Shown here: in pieces, positions 1 to 8,182 of the stretch
Position numbering within the stretch: the stretch's first letter is position 1
How the letters are laid out: every line of letters begins with the position of its first letter
DNA from: Chryseobacterium pennae
GTDB taxonomy: Bacteria; Bacteroidota; Bacteroidia; Flavobacteriales; Weeksellaceae
Assembly (NCBI RefSeq): GCF_003385515.1
Contig: NZ_QNVT01000001.1
Span: 310,001 to 374,000 of the forward strand
DNA: 64,000 nt
Direction of reading: 5' to 3'
The notes under the pieces: generated by a model
What the model was told of the DNA's origin: nothing
Database searches by the model: none
The model's input: the letters and a program-made list of their open reading frames with translations, nothing else
Program-made: the position numbers and the translations under genes

Positions 1-109
1 AAGTTTCTGCCATATATTTGAAATCAGACTCCTGAAGCTCTGTATCAAGATATAGATCCGACAAAACAATCCAGATCCGTTTTCGCTTTTCTAAGTTCAG
101 TCCTTTCAT
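1..109 (-). CDS. Partial hypothetical protein (DUF7079-like N-terminus)
   Basis: The first 36 codons of a minus-strand gene starting at the ATG complementary to 107-109; the rest lies beyond the window edge. The visible part begins MKGLNLEKRKRIWIVLSDLY and continues with an acidic LDTELQ stretch. I recall this pattern (basic start, then 'W-x-x-L-S-x-L-Y-L-D-T-E') from small DUF7079-type proteins of unknown function, but only the N-terminus can be compared. It lies 21 bases beyond the end of msrB on the same strand, so the two may be cotranscribed, msrB first. Confidence 0.55.
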   Translation of the reverse strand, partial: MKGLNLEKRKRIWIVLSDLYLDTELQESDFKYMAET

Positions 110-129
110 GGCAATGAAATACAACGATT

Positions 130-657
130 TTATTTTTCTGAATCTGAAACAAATTCAAGGCTGATGGAATTCATGCAATACCTCAAACCGGTTGGCTTTG
201 GGCCATCATCAAATACATGTCCCAAGTGAGAATCACACCTCTTACAAAGCACCTCTACTCTTTCCATTCCATAGGTCTGATCCCTTTTGTAATATACGCC
301 CTCTTTGTCTGCTTCGAAGAAACTTGGCCATCCACAACTGCTGGCAAATTTTGAAGTAGAGCGGAATAAATGATTCCCACAAACAGCACAATAATAGTCT
401 CCTATCTCATCAAATTCATTATATTTCCCTGTAAAAGCCCTTTCTGTAGCGGCTTCTCTTGAGATTGCGTAAAGATCCGGAGCTAAGATTTTTTTCCATT
501 CTTCATTGGAGATATTCAGTTTTGTGGTATCGGTTCTTGAGTAATATGGATTGTTTTTTGCTTCTGTATTTTCCATAGAAGTAATTTTAATAGGTTGCTG
601 TTTCTGCGTACATCCTTGCAGAACAATTAATATAAGAGCTGAAATTAAAAATTTCAT
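130..657 (-). CDS. msrB: Peptide-methionine (R)-S-oxide reductase, lipoprotein form
   Basis: Reduces the R-epimer of methionine sulfoxide in oxidised proteins. An N-terminal hydrophobic segment ending in a lipobox (LQGC, Cys16) predicts a lipid-anchored, extracytoplasmic enzyme. The SelR/MsrB fold spans about residues 50-170. Visible motifs are the zinc-binding CAVC (90-93) and CKRC (138-141) pairs, the CGWPSF block (108-113), and the catalytic Cys161 in RYCMNSISL. The length (175) fits a single MsrB domain plus a short export leader. The start at 657 is needed for the signal sequence. Family assignment is secure; periplasmic location is inferred from the lipobox. Confidence 0.95.
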   Translation of the reverse strand: MKFLISALILIVLQGCTQKQQPIKITSMENTEAKNNPYYSRTDTTKLNISNEEWKKILAPDLYAISREAATERAFTGKYNEFDEIGDYYCAVCGNHLFRSTSKFASSCGWPSFFEADKEGVYYKRDQTYGMERVEVLCKRCDSHLGHVFDDGPKPTGLRYCMNSISLEFVSDSEK

Positions 658-751
658 CGTAAATTTTAACTTTTAAAGGATAAAAAAACTTTTATACGTT
701 TTGTACTAAAAAGCTTTATTCACATTAAATGGTTTTCATAACCAAATTTAG

Positions 752-759
752 TAAATTTG
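752..759 (+). promoter_or_regulatory. -7 box TAAATTTG very close to a start codon
   Basis: A perfect Bacteroidetes -7 box (TAnnTTTG) ends only five bases before the ATG at 765. This argues against the longer reading from 729 and suggests a very short or absent leader. Confidence 0.6.
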
Positions 760-764
760 AGAAT

Positions 765-2009
765 ATGAATGACGAAGCAAAAAGAAAACAGCTAAGAAAA
801 TATAAGGCATTTGCTACAGGACTATTTGTTCTGATGGCCCTTATTTTCATTGTGACAACCATTATGCAGAAGTCTAATTCTTCCCATTGGATAGGATATG
901 TACGCGCTTTTGCTGAAGCTGCCATGGTAGGTGCTTTGGCCGACTGGTTTGCAGTTACCGCCCTATTTCGTCATCCACTTGGGCTACCGATTCCTCACAC
1001 CAACCTGATTGAAAACAGTAAGCAAAGATTGGGCGATAACCTCGGAAGCTTCGTAGTGAGTAATTTTCTTTCCCCTCAGAATATCCGCCCATACATTCAA
1101 AAAATCAAAGTTTCAGGTTTTGCCGGGGAATGGCTTGCCAAAGAAAAAAATCAGGATATTCTGATCCGAAACCTATCAGATATTGTGCTTGATATTCTCA
1201 ATAAGCTTGATGATTCTACTGTGAGCCAATTCATCAGTAAAAAGGTTTCTGATATGACGGATGATATCAAACTTAACAAAGTAGTAGGCAACGGGATCCA
1301 TTATATTTTGGAAAAAAATGACCATCAGCGGATTATCACCAATCTTTCAAAACAGATCAAAGAATATATTATTCAAAATGATGAAATGATTAAAGATCGG
1401 GTAAAGAAAGGAAGTTATACTTTCATCCCGTCTTTTGTTGATAATAAAATTGCGGATAAGATTGCAGACGGACTGTCTGTTTTTTTCAAAGAAATAGAAG
1501 AAAATCCGGAACATGAAGTAAGAGGTTTAATCACTCAAAAAATTCATGAATTTTCGGTTGACCTTAAAGAAGATCCAAAATGGGATGACGAATTTAAAAC
1601 TATTAAAAAAGGACTCCTTAAAAATGATAAGCTTGATGAATACTCTAATGACATTTGGGTTTCCATCAAGAAAACATTAATGAAAGAACTTCAGGAGGAC
1701 CATTCTGCCTTGAAAAATTATCTTTCTAAAAACCTGAACGAGTTTTCGCAAAATTTAAAAACTGATGAAAACCTTCAGAATAAAATTGATCATTGGGTTC
1801 GGGTAACAGCCTATAAATATATTCTGAAAAACACCCATCAGTTCGGAAACCTCATCAGTACCACTGTAGGAAACTGGCAGGGTAAGGAATTAAGCGAAAA
1901 AATGGAACTGGAAGTAGGAAAAGACCTTCAGTTCATCCGTGTGAATGGAACCCTGGTAGGTGGTTTGGTGGGATTGATTATCTATACCATTGCGCACTTT
2001 TTCCTCTAA
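765..2009 (+). CDS. DUF445 family membrane protein
   Basis: A 414-residue member of the DUF445 (YjiN-like) family of unknown biochemical function. One hydrophobic segment lies near the N-terminus (about residues 15-35). It is followed by the family's AEAAMVGALADWFAVTALF signature, including the conserved ADWFAVTALFRHP and 'IPHTNLI' blocks, then a long helical, charged middle region and a C-terminal hydrophobic segment (GTLVGGLVGLIIYTIAHFF). This implies an inner-membrane protein with a large soluble domain. I chose the ATG at 765, since an upstream in-frame ATG at 729 precedes the -7 box. The next gene starts 15 bases after the stop and may be in the same transcript. Confidence 0.85.
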   Translation: MNDEAKRKQLRKYKAFATGLFVLMALIFIVTTIMQKSNSSHWIGYVRAFAEAAMVGALADWFAVTALFRHPLGLPIPHTNLIENSKQRLGDNLGSFVVSNFLSPQNIRPYIQKIKVSGFAGEWLAKEKNQDILIRNLSDIVLDILNKLDDSTVSQFISKKVSDMTDDIKLNKVVGNGIHYILEKNDHQRIITNLSKQIKEYIIQNDEMIKDRVKKGSYTFIPSFVDNKIADKIADGLSVFFKEIEENPEHEVRGLITQKIHEFSVDLKEDPKWDDEFKTIKKGLLKNDKLDEYSNDIWVSIKKTLMKELQEDHSALKNYLSKNLNEFSQNLKTDENLQNKIDHWVRVTAYKYILKNTHQFGNLISTTVGNWQGKELSEKMELEVGKDLQFIRVNGTLVGGLVGLIIYTIAHFFL

Positions 2010-2024
2010 AAACTAATCCCAACC

Positions 2025-2918
2025 ATGAAAAAAACTTTTTCCCTATTCCTATTCTTTTCCCTAACCTTCTTTTTTTGTCAAAAGGTTGAATTAAAACAGA
2101 TCACCGACTCTTCTCAGACCTTTAAGGGTGAAATAGCAGGAGTTCCCATTACTCTTCAGCTTCATTACAATGGTATTCCAGACTGCAACTTATACCAGCA
2201 TTTTATAGACGGCTGGTATTATTACGATAAATATCAGAAGAAAATTCCTCTAACAGGGCTTTATGATTATGGTAAACTGTTATTATATAATTTTGGATCT
2301 AAGCATCAACACATTTCTAAACAGTTTAAAGAAAGGATCAACTCACCACAGGATGTAGAAAAAGCAGTGGAAATTGCGAAAACTTTTAGTCCGAAGGAAA
2401 CCATTTTATTTGGACAGGACGAAACCCGTGAAAATCCTATTTCAGGAGGTTTTTATTTAGAAAATAAAGCTAAAGCTCAATCTGCCAAATTATTCACCGG
2501 TAATGATATGATCTATCGCTACAATAATTACCTGATTTTACCTGGTAATAAAAGAATCAACACCTTTGATTTTATTAATTTATATGGCGGAAATGAGCTG
2601 ATTTCTTATGTTTCCGGAGAAAAAGGGAACAGGGTTTTACTGTATTTTGAACATTCATCAAACCTTAATGCCTGTGGAAGATGCGGTGCCAGTGAAGGTG
2701 AGAAAGGCTACAGGATTCTTTATTTTACCAAAGACTGGAACTATAAACGCTATGAAGAATTTCTTACCGAAAGCTGCATGGAAAACATTTATGACACCAC
2801 CAAGACAAAATCAAGGGATGGTAAAACGATAATATATAAAGTCGGTAAATCAGATTCTTCTCCAGCTTATACACTCACTGTTGATATTAAAAATGCTACT
2901 GTAACAAAGTCAAAATAA
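2025..2918 (+). CDS. Putative lipoprotein of unknown function
   Basis: A 297-residue protein with a strongly hydrophobic signal sequence ending in FFFCQK, which suits a lipoprotein signal with Cys19 as the lipidated residue. The mature part is rich in Tyr, Lys and Gly, and carries a CGRCGASEGEKG stretch near residue 215 and a further Cys near 252. I do not recognise a domain. It starts 15 bases after the DUF445 gene, suggesting cotranscription. It is followed by a hairpin terminator. An envelope location is likely; no function can be given. Confidence 0.75.
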   Translation: MKKTFSLFLFFSLTFFFCQKVELKQITDSSQTFKGEIAGVPITLQLHYNGIPDCNLYQHFIDGWYYYDKYQKKIPLTGLYDYGKLLLYNFGSKHQHISKQFKERINSPQDVEKAVEIAKTFSPKETILFGQDETRENPISGGFYLENKAKAQSAKLFTGNDMIYRYNNYLILPGNKRINTFDFINLYGGNELISYVSGEKGNRVLLYFEHSSNLNACGRCGASEGEKGYRILYFTKDWNYKRYEEFLTESCMENIYDTTKTKSRDGKTIIYKVGKSDSSPAYTLTVDIKNATVTKSK

Positions 2919-2940
2919 AAGGGTTCTATTTGAACCCACT
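2919..2940 (+). terminator. Hairpin after the lipoprotein gene
   Basis: GGGTTC (2921-2926) pairs with GAACCC (2932-2937) across a 5-base loop, directly after the stop codon at 2918. A T-rich run begins about ten bases downstream. Confidence 0.6.
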
Positions 2941-2957
2941 TAATCTATTTTTTTATT

Positions 2958-3091
2958 GCCACTAATGCATGAATTTTTATGAATGCTATTTGTTGTAAGC
3001 GTATATAAAAACATTAGTTTTAAAATTAAGCTAAACTATAGGCTATTTATTTTTTGTAAATGCGCAAATAAAAAATTTGTGCATTCGTGGC
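2958..3091. repeat. Imperfect inverted repeat, arms about 23 bases
   Basis: The arm at 2958-2980 (GCCACTAATGCATGAATTTT, then TAT) is matched in reverse complement by 3068-3091 (ending GTGCATTCGTGGC) with a few mismatches. The arms are about 87 bases apart in an AT-rich gap between convergent genes. No ORF is seen between them. Confidence 0.5.
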
Positions 3092-3099
3092 TAAAACAA

Positions 3100-3120
3100 A
3101 AAAGAGACCGGATGGTCTCT
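3100..3120 (-). terminator. Terminator of pyrD
   Basis: AGAGACC (3103-3109) pairs with GGTCTCT (3114-3120). Read on the minus strand it is followed by a T-rich run, and it lies seven bases past the pyrD stop. Confidence 0.7.
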
Positions 3121-3126
3121 CTATAT

Positions 3127-4164
3127 TTATCTTGGCAATCTGCTTGCTCTTTTTAAAATCTCTTTATTGATTTCGTTAATCAATTCCGGGCCTTCATAGA
3201 TAAATCCGGTGTATAACTGAACCAGGCTTGCCCCGGCATCTAGCTTTTCGATAGCATCTTTTGCTGAGTGAATTCCTCCTACTCCAATGATTGGAAATGC
3301 TCTGTTGCTTTTATCTGAAAGGTATTTGATCATTTTTGTGCTTCTCTCACGAATAGGCTTTCCGCTTAATCCTCCGTTTCCTATTTGTTCCAAAACTTCA
3401 GGAGAGGTTTTCAATCCTTCCCTATTAACTGAGGTATTGGAAACAATTACTCCATCTATTTTAGTTTCTGCAATCAGTTCAACAATTTCATCCAGCTGAG
3501 CATTATTAAGATCCGGCGCAATTTTAAGTAATATTGGTTTCTGTACAGATTTTGACTGGTTGATTTTCTTTACTTCTGTAATCAGTTCACGAAGGTATTC
3601 CACATCTTCCAGTTTGGCGTGGCTTCCAACATTCGGGCAGCTTACATTGAGTACAAAATAATCTACATGGGGATGCAGGCCTTCGAAACAGTCCAGATAA
3701 TCCTGAGTATAGTTTTCAGGCTTTGTATCTGTATTTTTTCCGATGTTTCCACCGATGATTATCTTTCCTTTGTTGGATTTCAGTTTTTCGATCGCAGCCT
3801 GAAGGCCATCATTGTTGAAGCCCATTCTGTTGATAATCCCTCCATCTTCAATAAGACGGAATAATCTTTTCTTAGGATTTCCAGCCTGAGCTCTTGGGGT
3901 TACCGTTCCGATTTCTACAAAACCGAAACCCAGGTCGCCCAATTCGTTGAACAAAACAGCATTTTTATCAAAACCGGCAGCGAGTCCTACAGGATTTTTA
4001 AATTTTAATCCGAAAACTTCTCTTTCCAGACGTTTGTCTTCAATAGGTTTGGGGAAAAATAATTTAGTAATAAATCCAAAATTCTTTAGCATCGAAAAAG
4101 TAAAGTGGTGTACTTCTTCGGGATCAAATTTGAAAAGAATCGGACGAATGAGCGATTTGTACAT
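3127..4164 (-). CDS. pyrD: Dihydroorotate dehydrogenase (quinone), class 2
   Basis: Oxidises dihydroorotate to orotate in UMP synthesis, passing electrons via FMN to membrane quinone. The 345-residue length and the N-terminal extension ([23 protein letters not shown] region, residues 1-40) are typical of class 2 membrane-associated enzymes. Recognisable blocks are [12 protein letters not shown] (about 57-68), the NRMGFNNDG segment, NVSCPNVG (FMN/substrate site) and the C-terminal [11 protein letters not shown] and [11 protein letters not shown] phosphate-binding segments. It is transcribed alone towards its own terminator. The assignment is secure. Confidence 0.95.
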   Translation of the reverse strand: MYKSLIRPILFKFDPEEVHHFTFSMLKNFGFITKLFFPKPIEDKRLEREVFGLKFKNPVGLAAGFDKNAVLFNELGDLGFGFVEIGTVTPRAQAGNPKKRLFRLIEDGGIINRMGFNNDGLQAAIEKLKSNKGKIIIGGNIGKNTDTKPENYTQDYLDCFEGLHPHVDYFVLNVSCPNVGSHAKLEDVEYLRELITEVKKINQSKSVQKPILLKIAPDLNNAQLDEIVELIAETKIDGVIVSNTSVNREGLKTSPEVLEQIGNGGLSGKPIRERSTKMIKYLSDKSNRAFPIIGVGGIHSAKDAIEKLDAGASLVQLYTGFIYEGPELINEINKEILKRASRLPR

Positions 4165-4302
4165 TGAAAAAAAGTTTTACAAAATTACTCATTTTAAAAT
4201 TAATGGTTAATTAACCTGAGATATTTTATCAAAATGTTTTTTATCTATAGTATCTATAAGGAATACAACATTCGACAAGATGTTTTTTTAAGTTGTACTT
4301 CT

Positions 4303-4341
4303 AATATCCTTGTCAAGGTTTAAAACCTTGACAAGGATATT
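4303..4341. repeat. Palindromic intergenic repeat (CCTTGTCAAGG type), copy 1
   Basis: Perfect 19-bp arms (4303-4321 and 4323-4341) are separated by a single base. Each arm contains CCTTGTCAAGG, which is itself nearly self-complementary. A second full copy is at 27227-27259 and a half unit at 9854-9872. Confidence 0.8.
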
Positions 4342-4372
4342 CCCCAGAAATTTTCCCTTTAATACAGAAGGC

Positions 4373-5089
4373 TTATTCAATAAAGTCTTTGGGTTTAGAG
4401 TATGAACTTAAATCAAATTTCAGAATATCCCCTACTCTTTTAAACTCTTCATCAATAGTAGCGTTCACAATTATTTTTTCGTTGGTGATTGGATGATTAA
4501 AAATCAATTGATGAGCATGAAGCGTCATTTTGTTGATATCAAATGTCTGAAGCCACAATTTATTTTGTTTATTGCACCCGTGTTTCCTACACCCTAAAAT
4601 AGGATGAAGAATATGTTTAAAATGTTTTCTCAACTGATGAAATCTCCCTGTTTCAGGAATGGCTTCTACCAAACAATATCTAGAAGTCTGATGCTTTAAA
4701 AAGGGTAAATCTATTTCAGAAGTCTGCAAACGAGAATAGTAGGTAACTGCATTTTGCGTGACTTCATTTTCATTAACCAGGTCATAATCGATCGTTTCTT
4801 CTTCTTTTGTCCAGCCACGAAGAATTGCCAGATATTTCTTCTCCACTTCGCGTGATGCAAACTGTTCGCTCATTATTCTGAGTGTATCTTTATCTAAGGT
4901 AAACAACAAAACCCCCGAAGTTTTACGGTCTAAGCGATGTACAGGATAAACTTTTTGTCCAATCTGGTTTCTTAGCTCCTGAATAGCATAGGTATCAGCT
5001 TCTCCGGCATAAAAGGATTTATGAACCAGTAATCCGCTGGGTTTATTGATGGCAATAATATTCTCGTCACGATAAAGAATTTCTAACAT
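4373..5089 (-). CDS. truC: Pseudouridine synthase, RluA family (TruC-like)
   Basis: A 238-residue RNA pseudouridine synthase. The catalytic motif is HRLDRKTSG (about residues 51-59), with the active-site Asp in RLD. Other blocks are INKPSGLLVH near the N-terminus and GRFHQLRKHFKHILHPILG (about 147-165), which matches the TruC subgroup that modifies U65 of tRNA. There is no S4 domain, again as in TruC. The start at 5089 leaves the usual MLEILYRDENIIAINKP opening. Substrate assignment to tRNA U65 rests on subgroup resemblance. Confidence 0.85.
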   Translation of the reverse strand: MLEILYRDENIIAINKPSGLLVHKSFYAGEADTYAIQELRNQIGQKVYPVHRLDRKTSGVLLFTLDKDTLRIMSEQFASREVEKKYLAILRGWTKEEETIDYDLVNENEVTQNAVTYYSRLQTSEIDLPFLKHQTSRYCLVEAIPETGRFHQLRKHFKHILHPILGCRKHGCNKQNKLWLQTFDINKMTLHAHQLIFNHPITNEKIIVNATIDEEFKRVGDILKFDLSSYSKPKDFIE

Positions 5090-5231
5090 GGTGCAAAAGT
5101 ATAGATTTTCTACTGATTCTTGTCTCAGTGAGAAACCTTAAAGTTTTAACAGATAATTATTGTTTTAAATCTAATTTGTTTTGGCAACAGCCAGAGATCA
5201 ATAGTCCTGATTGAGCGGCATGTCTGAGCTC

Positions 5232-5278
5232 TTTTCTCAGTTTCGGCGGCGGCTTTGCCGCCGCCGAAACTGAGAAAA
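5232..5278. repeat. Perfect 22-bp GC-rich hairpin (REP-like element)
   Basis: Arms 5232-5253 and 5257-5278 are perfectly complementary around a TTT loop; the core is GGCGGCGGC/GCCGCCGCC. Flanks carry TGAGCGGC upstream (about 5212) and CCCGGCTCA downstream (about 5301), which also pair in part. Neither side has a T-run, so it does not look like a terminator. It lies in the 290-base gap between truC and the next gene. Confidence 0.75.
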
Positions 5279-5379
5279 ATCGAGTAGCGAAAGCAGGTTC
5301 CCGGCTCATTATATATAATCACTATACTTCGAATAATTTTTTTATATTAGTATCAGGTATAACCTTAATTAAAAAAACG

Positions 5380-5580
5380 ATGACAGATTATTTTGGCTTT
5401 TTTGTAAAATTGACTGTAATTTCTGTCATTATAGCAATCGCTACAATTATTTTTGTACCCTTTAAAAAATATAAAATAGCCAAAATATTATTGCTGATTT
5501 TTGCCGGTATTTTATTTATCATTGGTGCAGGAGGATGCTTTTTAATGACCATATCCAATGTAGGATCTTACAGGTATTAA
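5380..5580 (+). CDS. Small two-helix membrane protein
   Basis: A 66-residue protein. Two hydrophobic stretches (about residues 6-27 and 33-56) are separated by a short basic loop (FKKYKIAK), which suggests a hairpin inner-membrane protein with the loop in the cytoplasm. It ends 48 bases before glyS. I recognise no family. Composition and an intact reading frame make it a plausible gene, but short hydrophobic frames in AT-rich DNA can be fortuitous. Confidence 0.55.
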   Translation: MTDYFGFFVKLTVISVIIAIATIIFVPFKKYKIAKILLLIFAGILFIIGAGGCFLMTISNVGSYRY

Positions 5581-5601
5581 TATTTTCCCAATAAAAAACA
5601 T

Positions 5602-5609
5602 TATTTTTG
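5602..5609 (+). promoter_or_regulatory. -7 box of glyS
   Basis: TATTTTTG matches TAnnTTTG and lies 19 bases before the glyS ATG at 5629. Confidence 0.6.
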
Positions 5610-5628
5610 CACATCAGACATAAAAATT

Positions 5629-7170
5629 ATGGCAAAGCAAGAAGATGTTTTCAAGAAAGTAATTTCTCACGCTAAAGAATATGGGTTTATTTTCCCTTCA
5701 AGTGAGATCTATGACGGTTTATCCGCTGTTTATGACTATGGGCAGAACGGAGCTGAACTTAAAAATAATATCAAACAATACTGGTGGAAAGCTATGGTAC
5801 AGCTTAACGAAAATATTGTAGGTATTGATTCGGCGATCCTTATGCACCCAACGACATGGAAGGCATCAGGCCACGTAGATGCTTTCAACGATCCATTGAT
5901 TGATAATAAGGACTCTAAAAAACGTTTCAGAGCAGACGTTTTGGTGGAAGATTATTGCGCTAAAATTGAAGATAAAGAGAAAAAAGAAATTGAAAAAGCA
6001 GCGAAAAGATTCGGAGATGCTTTTGATAAGGCTCAGTTTGAGGCTACCAATCCAAAAATTTTGGAGTACAGAGCAAAAAGAGAAGCTATTCTTTCAAGAT
6101 TGGCAAAATCTCTGGAAAATGAAGACCTTGCTGATGTAAAAGCTTTGATTGAAGAGCTTGAAATTGCTGATCCTGACACCGGTTCTAAAAACTGGACGGA
6201 AGTAAGACAGTTCAACTTAATGTTTGGAACTAAGCTTGGAGCTTCTGCAGATAGTGCTATGGATCTTTATTTAAGACCGGAAACGGCTCAGGGTATCTTC
6301 GTTAACTTTTTAAATGTACAAAAGACTTCACGTCACAGACTTCCATTCGGTATTGCACAGATTGGTAAAGCGTTCAGAAATGAGATTGTTGCAAGACAGT
6401 TTATCTTCAGAATGCGTGAATTCGAACAGATGGAAATGCAGTTTTTTGTAGCTCCGGGTACAGAACTTGAATTCTACGAGCAGTGGAAACAAAAACGTCT
6501 GAACTGGCACTTAGCTTTAGGATTAGGGAATGATAATTACAGATTCCATGATCATGAAAAACTAGCGCACTATGCGAATGCTGCGGCTGATATTGAATTC
6601 AACTTCCCATTTGGTTTCAAAGAATTGGAAGGAATTCACTCCAGAACAGATTTTGACCTTAAGGCACACGAAAAATTCTCAGGAAGAAAACTTCAGTTCT
6701 TCGATCCTGAAAGAAATGAGAACTATGTTCCTTATGTAGTGGAAACTTCCGTAGGTTTAGACAGACTATTCCTTTCTATCTTCTCACACTGTTTAAAAGA
6801 CGAAGTATTGGAAGACGGTTCAGAAAGAACGGTTTTATCTTTACCTCCTGCTTTAGCACCAATTAAAGCTGCTATTCTTCCATTGATGAAGAAAGATGGT
6901 TTAGCAGAATATGCGGAGAAGATTTTTAACGATCTGAAATATGATTTCAACTTATTCTATGAAGAAAAAGACGCGATCGGAAAACGTTACAGAAGACAGG
7001 ATGCCATTGGTACTCCTTACTGTATTACGGTAGACCATGATTCATTAACCGATCATACCGTAACCATAAGAGACAGAGATACGATGCAGCAGGAAAGAGT
7101 TCCGGTTTCAGAATTGAGAAGAATCATTGATGAGAAGACCAACTTCAGAAATCTGCTTTCTAAAATATAG
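5629..7170 (+). CDS. glyS: Glycine--tRNA ligase (single-subunit, class II)
   Basis: Charges tRNA-Gly with glycine. At 513 residues it is the alpha2-type (eukaryote/archaea-like) enzyme rather than the split alpha/beta form. Class II motifs are visible: the LRPETAQGIFVNF block (about 217-229), motif 2 FRNEIVARQFIFRMREFEQMEMQFF near 250-275, and motif 3 VVETSVGLDRLFLS near 370-383. The C-terminal anticodon-binding domain carries APIKAAILPL and RRQDAIGTPYCITVDHD. A strong terminator follows directly. The assignment is secure. Confidence 0.96.
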   Translation: MAKQEDVFKKVISHAKEYGFIFPSSEIYDGLSAVYDYGQNGAELKNNIKQYWWKAMVQLNENIVGIDSAILMHPTTWKASGHVDAFNDPLIDNKDSKKRFRADVLVEDYCAKIEDKEKKEIEKAAKRFGDAFDKAQFEATNPKILEYRAKREAILSRLAKSLENEDLADVKALIEELEIADPDTGSKNWTEVRQFNLMFGTKLGASADSAMDLYLRPETAQGIFVNFLNVQKTSRHRLPFGIAQIGKAFRNEIVARQFIFRMREFEQMEMQFFVAPGTELEFYEQWKQKRLNWHLALGLGNDNYRFHDHEKLAHYANAAADIEFNFPFGFKELEGIHSRTDFDLKAHEKFSGRKLQFFDPERNENYVPYVVETSVGLDRLFLSIFSHCLKDEVLEDGSERTVLSLPPALAPIKAAILPLMKKDGLAEYAEKIFNDLKYDFNLFYEEKDAIGKRYRRQDAIGTPYCITVDHDSLTDHTVTIRDRDTMQQERVPVSELRRIIDEKTNFRNLLSKI

Positions 7171-7173
7171 TCT

Positions 7174-7203
7174 AAAAGCCCTGAAAAATCAGGGCTTTTT
7201 TTA
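7174..7203 (+). terminator. Terminator of glyS
   Basis: AAAAGCCCTGA (7174-7184) and TCAGGGCTTTT (7189-7199) form a perfect stem with an AAAA loop, followed by a T-run. Confidence 0.9.
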
Positions 7204-7277
7204 TTTCCAAAAGTAGTACTGAACATATTTAAATAAATTATTATTTTAGCCGGACTTTAAACATTAAAATAATAATC

Positions 7278-8096
7278 ATGAAAAAATTAATTATTTCATC
7301 GCTGGCAATAGCAATGATTGTAAGCTGCAGCTCATCTAATGACGAGACTCCAGATAATAACAACAACAATAATAACACTCCTTATCTTTTAAAAAAAGTT
7401 ACCGAAACTACACAAGACGGGCAAGTCTATACCCTTGAATTCAAATAAAATGGTGATAAGATCACAGAATCTGTTAGTGCAACTGATAATCAAACTACAC
7501 GCTATTATTATAATGGCGATGATATTGTAAAAACTGAAGAACTTGAAGGAGGAATAATAAGACAAGTAAGAGAGTTTACGTATTCTAACGGAAAATTAAC
7601 TGCTGAAAAAATAACCCGAACAGATTACGGAACATTGGTTTACACAAAAAACTATCAATACATCACCAATACTCACGTTAAATTTAATGAGTATAAAGGC
7701 TCTACTTATAATCCGGCAACAGGAGTATATTCTGATTTTCAATTTGCAGAAGTGGATGCCTATCTGACCAATAATGGTAATGTAGCTTCCACAAGCCATA
7801 CTTATAATGGAACCACCCATAATGTTACGAACACCTATGATAATGCCAATCATCCAATGAAAAATGTAAAGGGCTATGTAAAAATTGATTTGTTTTATCT
7901 AAATGATGGCGAACTGGCTTATAACAATTTAGTAAGCAGAAGTGAAAATTCTACAGGAACTATAGTTAGTACAAGAAAAACCACTGCAAATCATACTCTG
8001 AATAATGCAGCTTATCCTACTCAAAGTGCTATGACGTATACAGGAGGCTCATCCGGAACCAATACTCATATTTATAGTTACCAATACAATAAGTAA
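7278..8096 (+). pseudogene. Lipoprotein gene interrupted by an in-frame stop
   Basis: The ATG at 7278 opens MKKLIISSLAIAMIVSC, a clear lipoprotein signal, followed by an Asn run (about 7 Asn). The frame reaches TAA at 7446-7448 after 56 codons, then continues without any other stop to 8096 in the same frame. The residues on both sides of the stop (VYTLEFK, then NGDKITES) read as one Tyr/Thr/Asn-rich secreted protein with repeated Y-x-N-G-type segments, common in flavobacterial lipoproteins of unknown function. A single base change (for instance TAT to TAA) would explain it. It could also be a sequencing error. The downstream half has its own terminator. Confidence 0.75.
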
Positions 8097-8106
8097 TTTT
8101 TCAAAT

Positions 8107-8135
8107 AAAAGCTCTGGTTTCAGGGCTTTTTATTT
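8107..8135 (+). terminator. Terminator of the interrupted lipoprotein gene
   Basis: AAAAGCTCTG (8107-8116) pairs with CAGGGCTTTT (8121-8130) with one T-G wobble, followed by T-rich sequence. Confidence 0.8.
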
Positions 8136-8182
8136 TTCTTCAACGTATTCTATAATTTATTATTTTAGTCCAAAATTCGACC

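Noticed and set aside
5232..5278. The GC-rich hairpin as a rho-independent terminator
   Set aside because: No T-run follows on either strand, and it is over 140 bases from the nearest gene stop.
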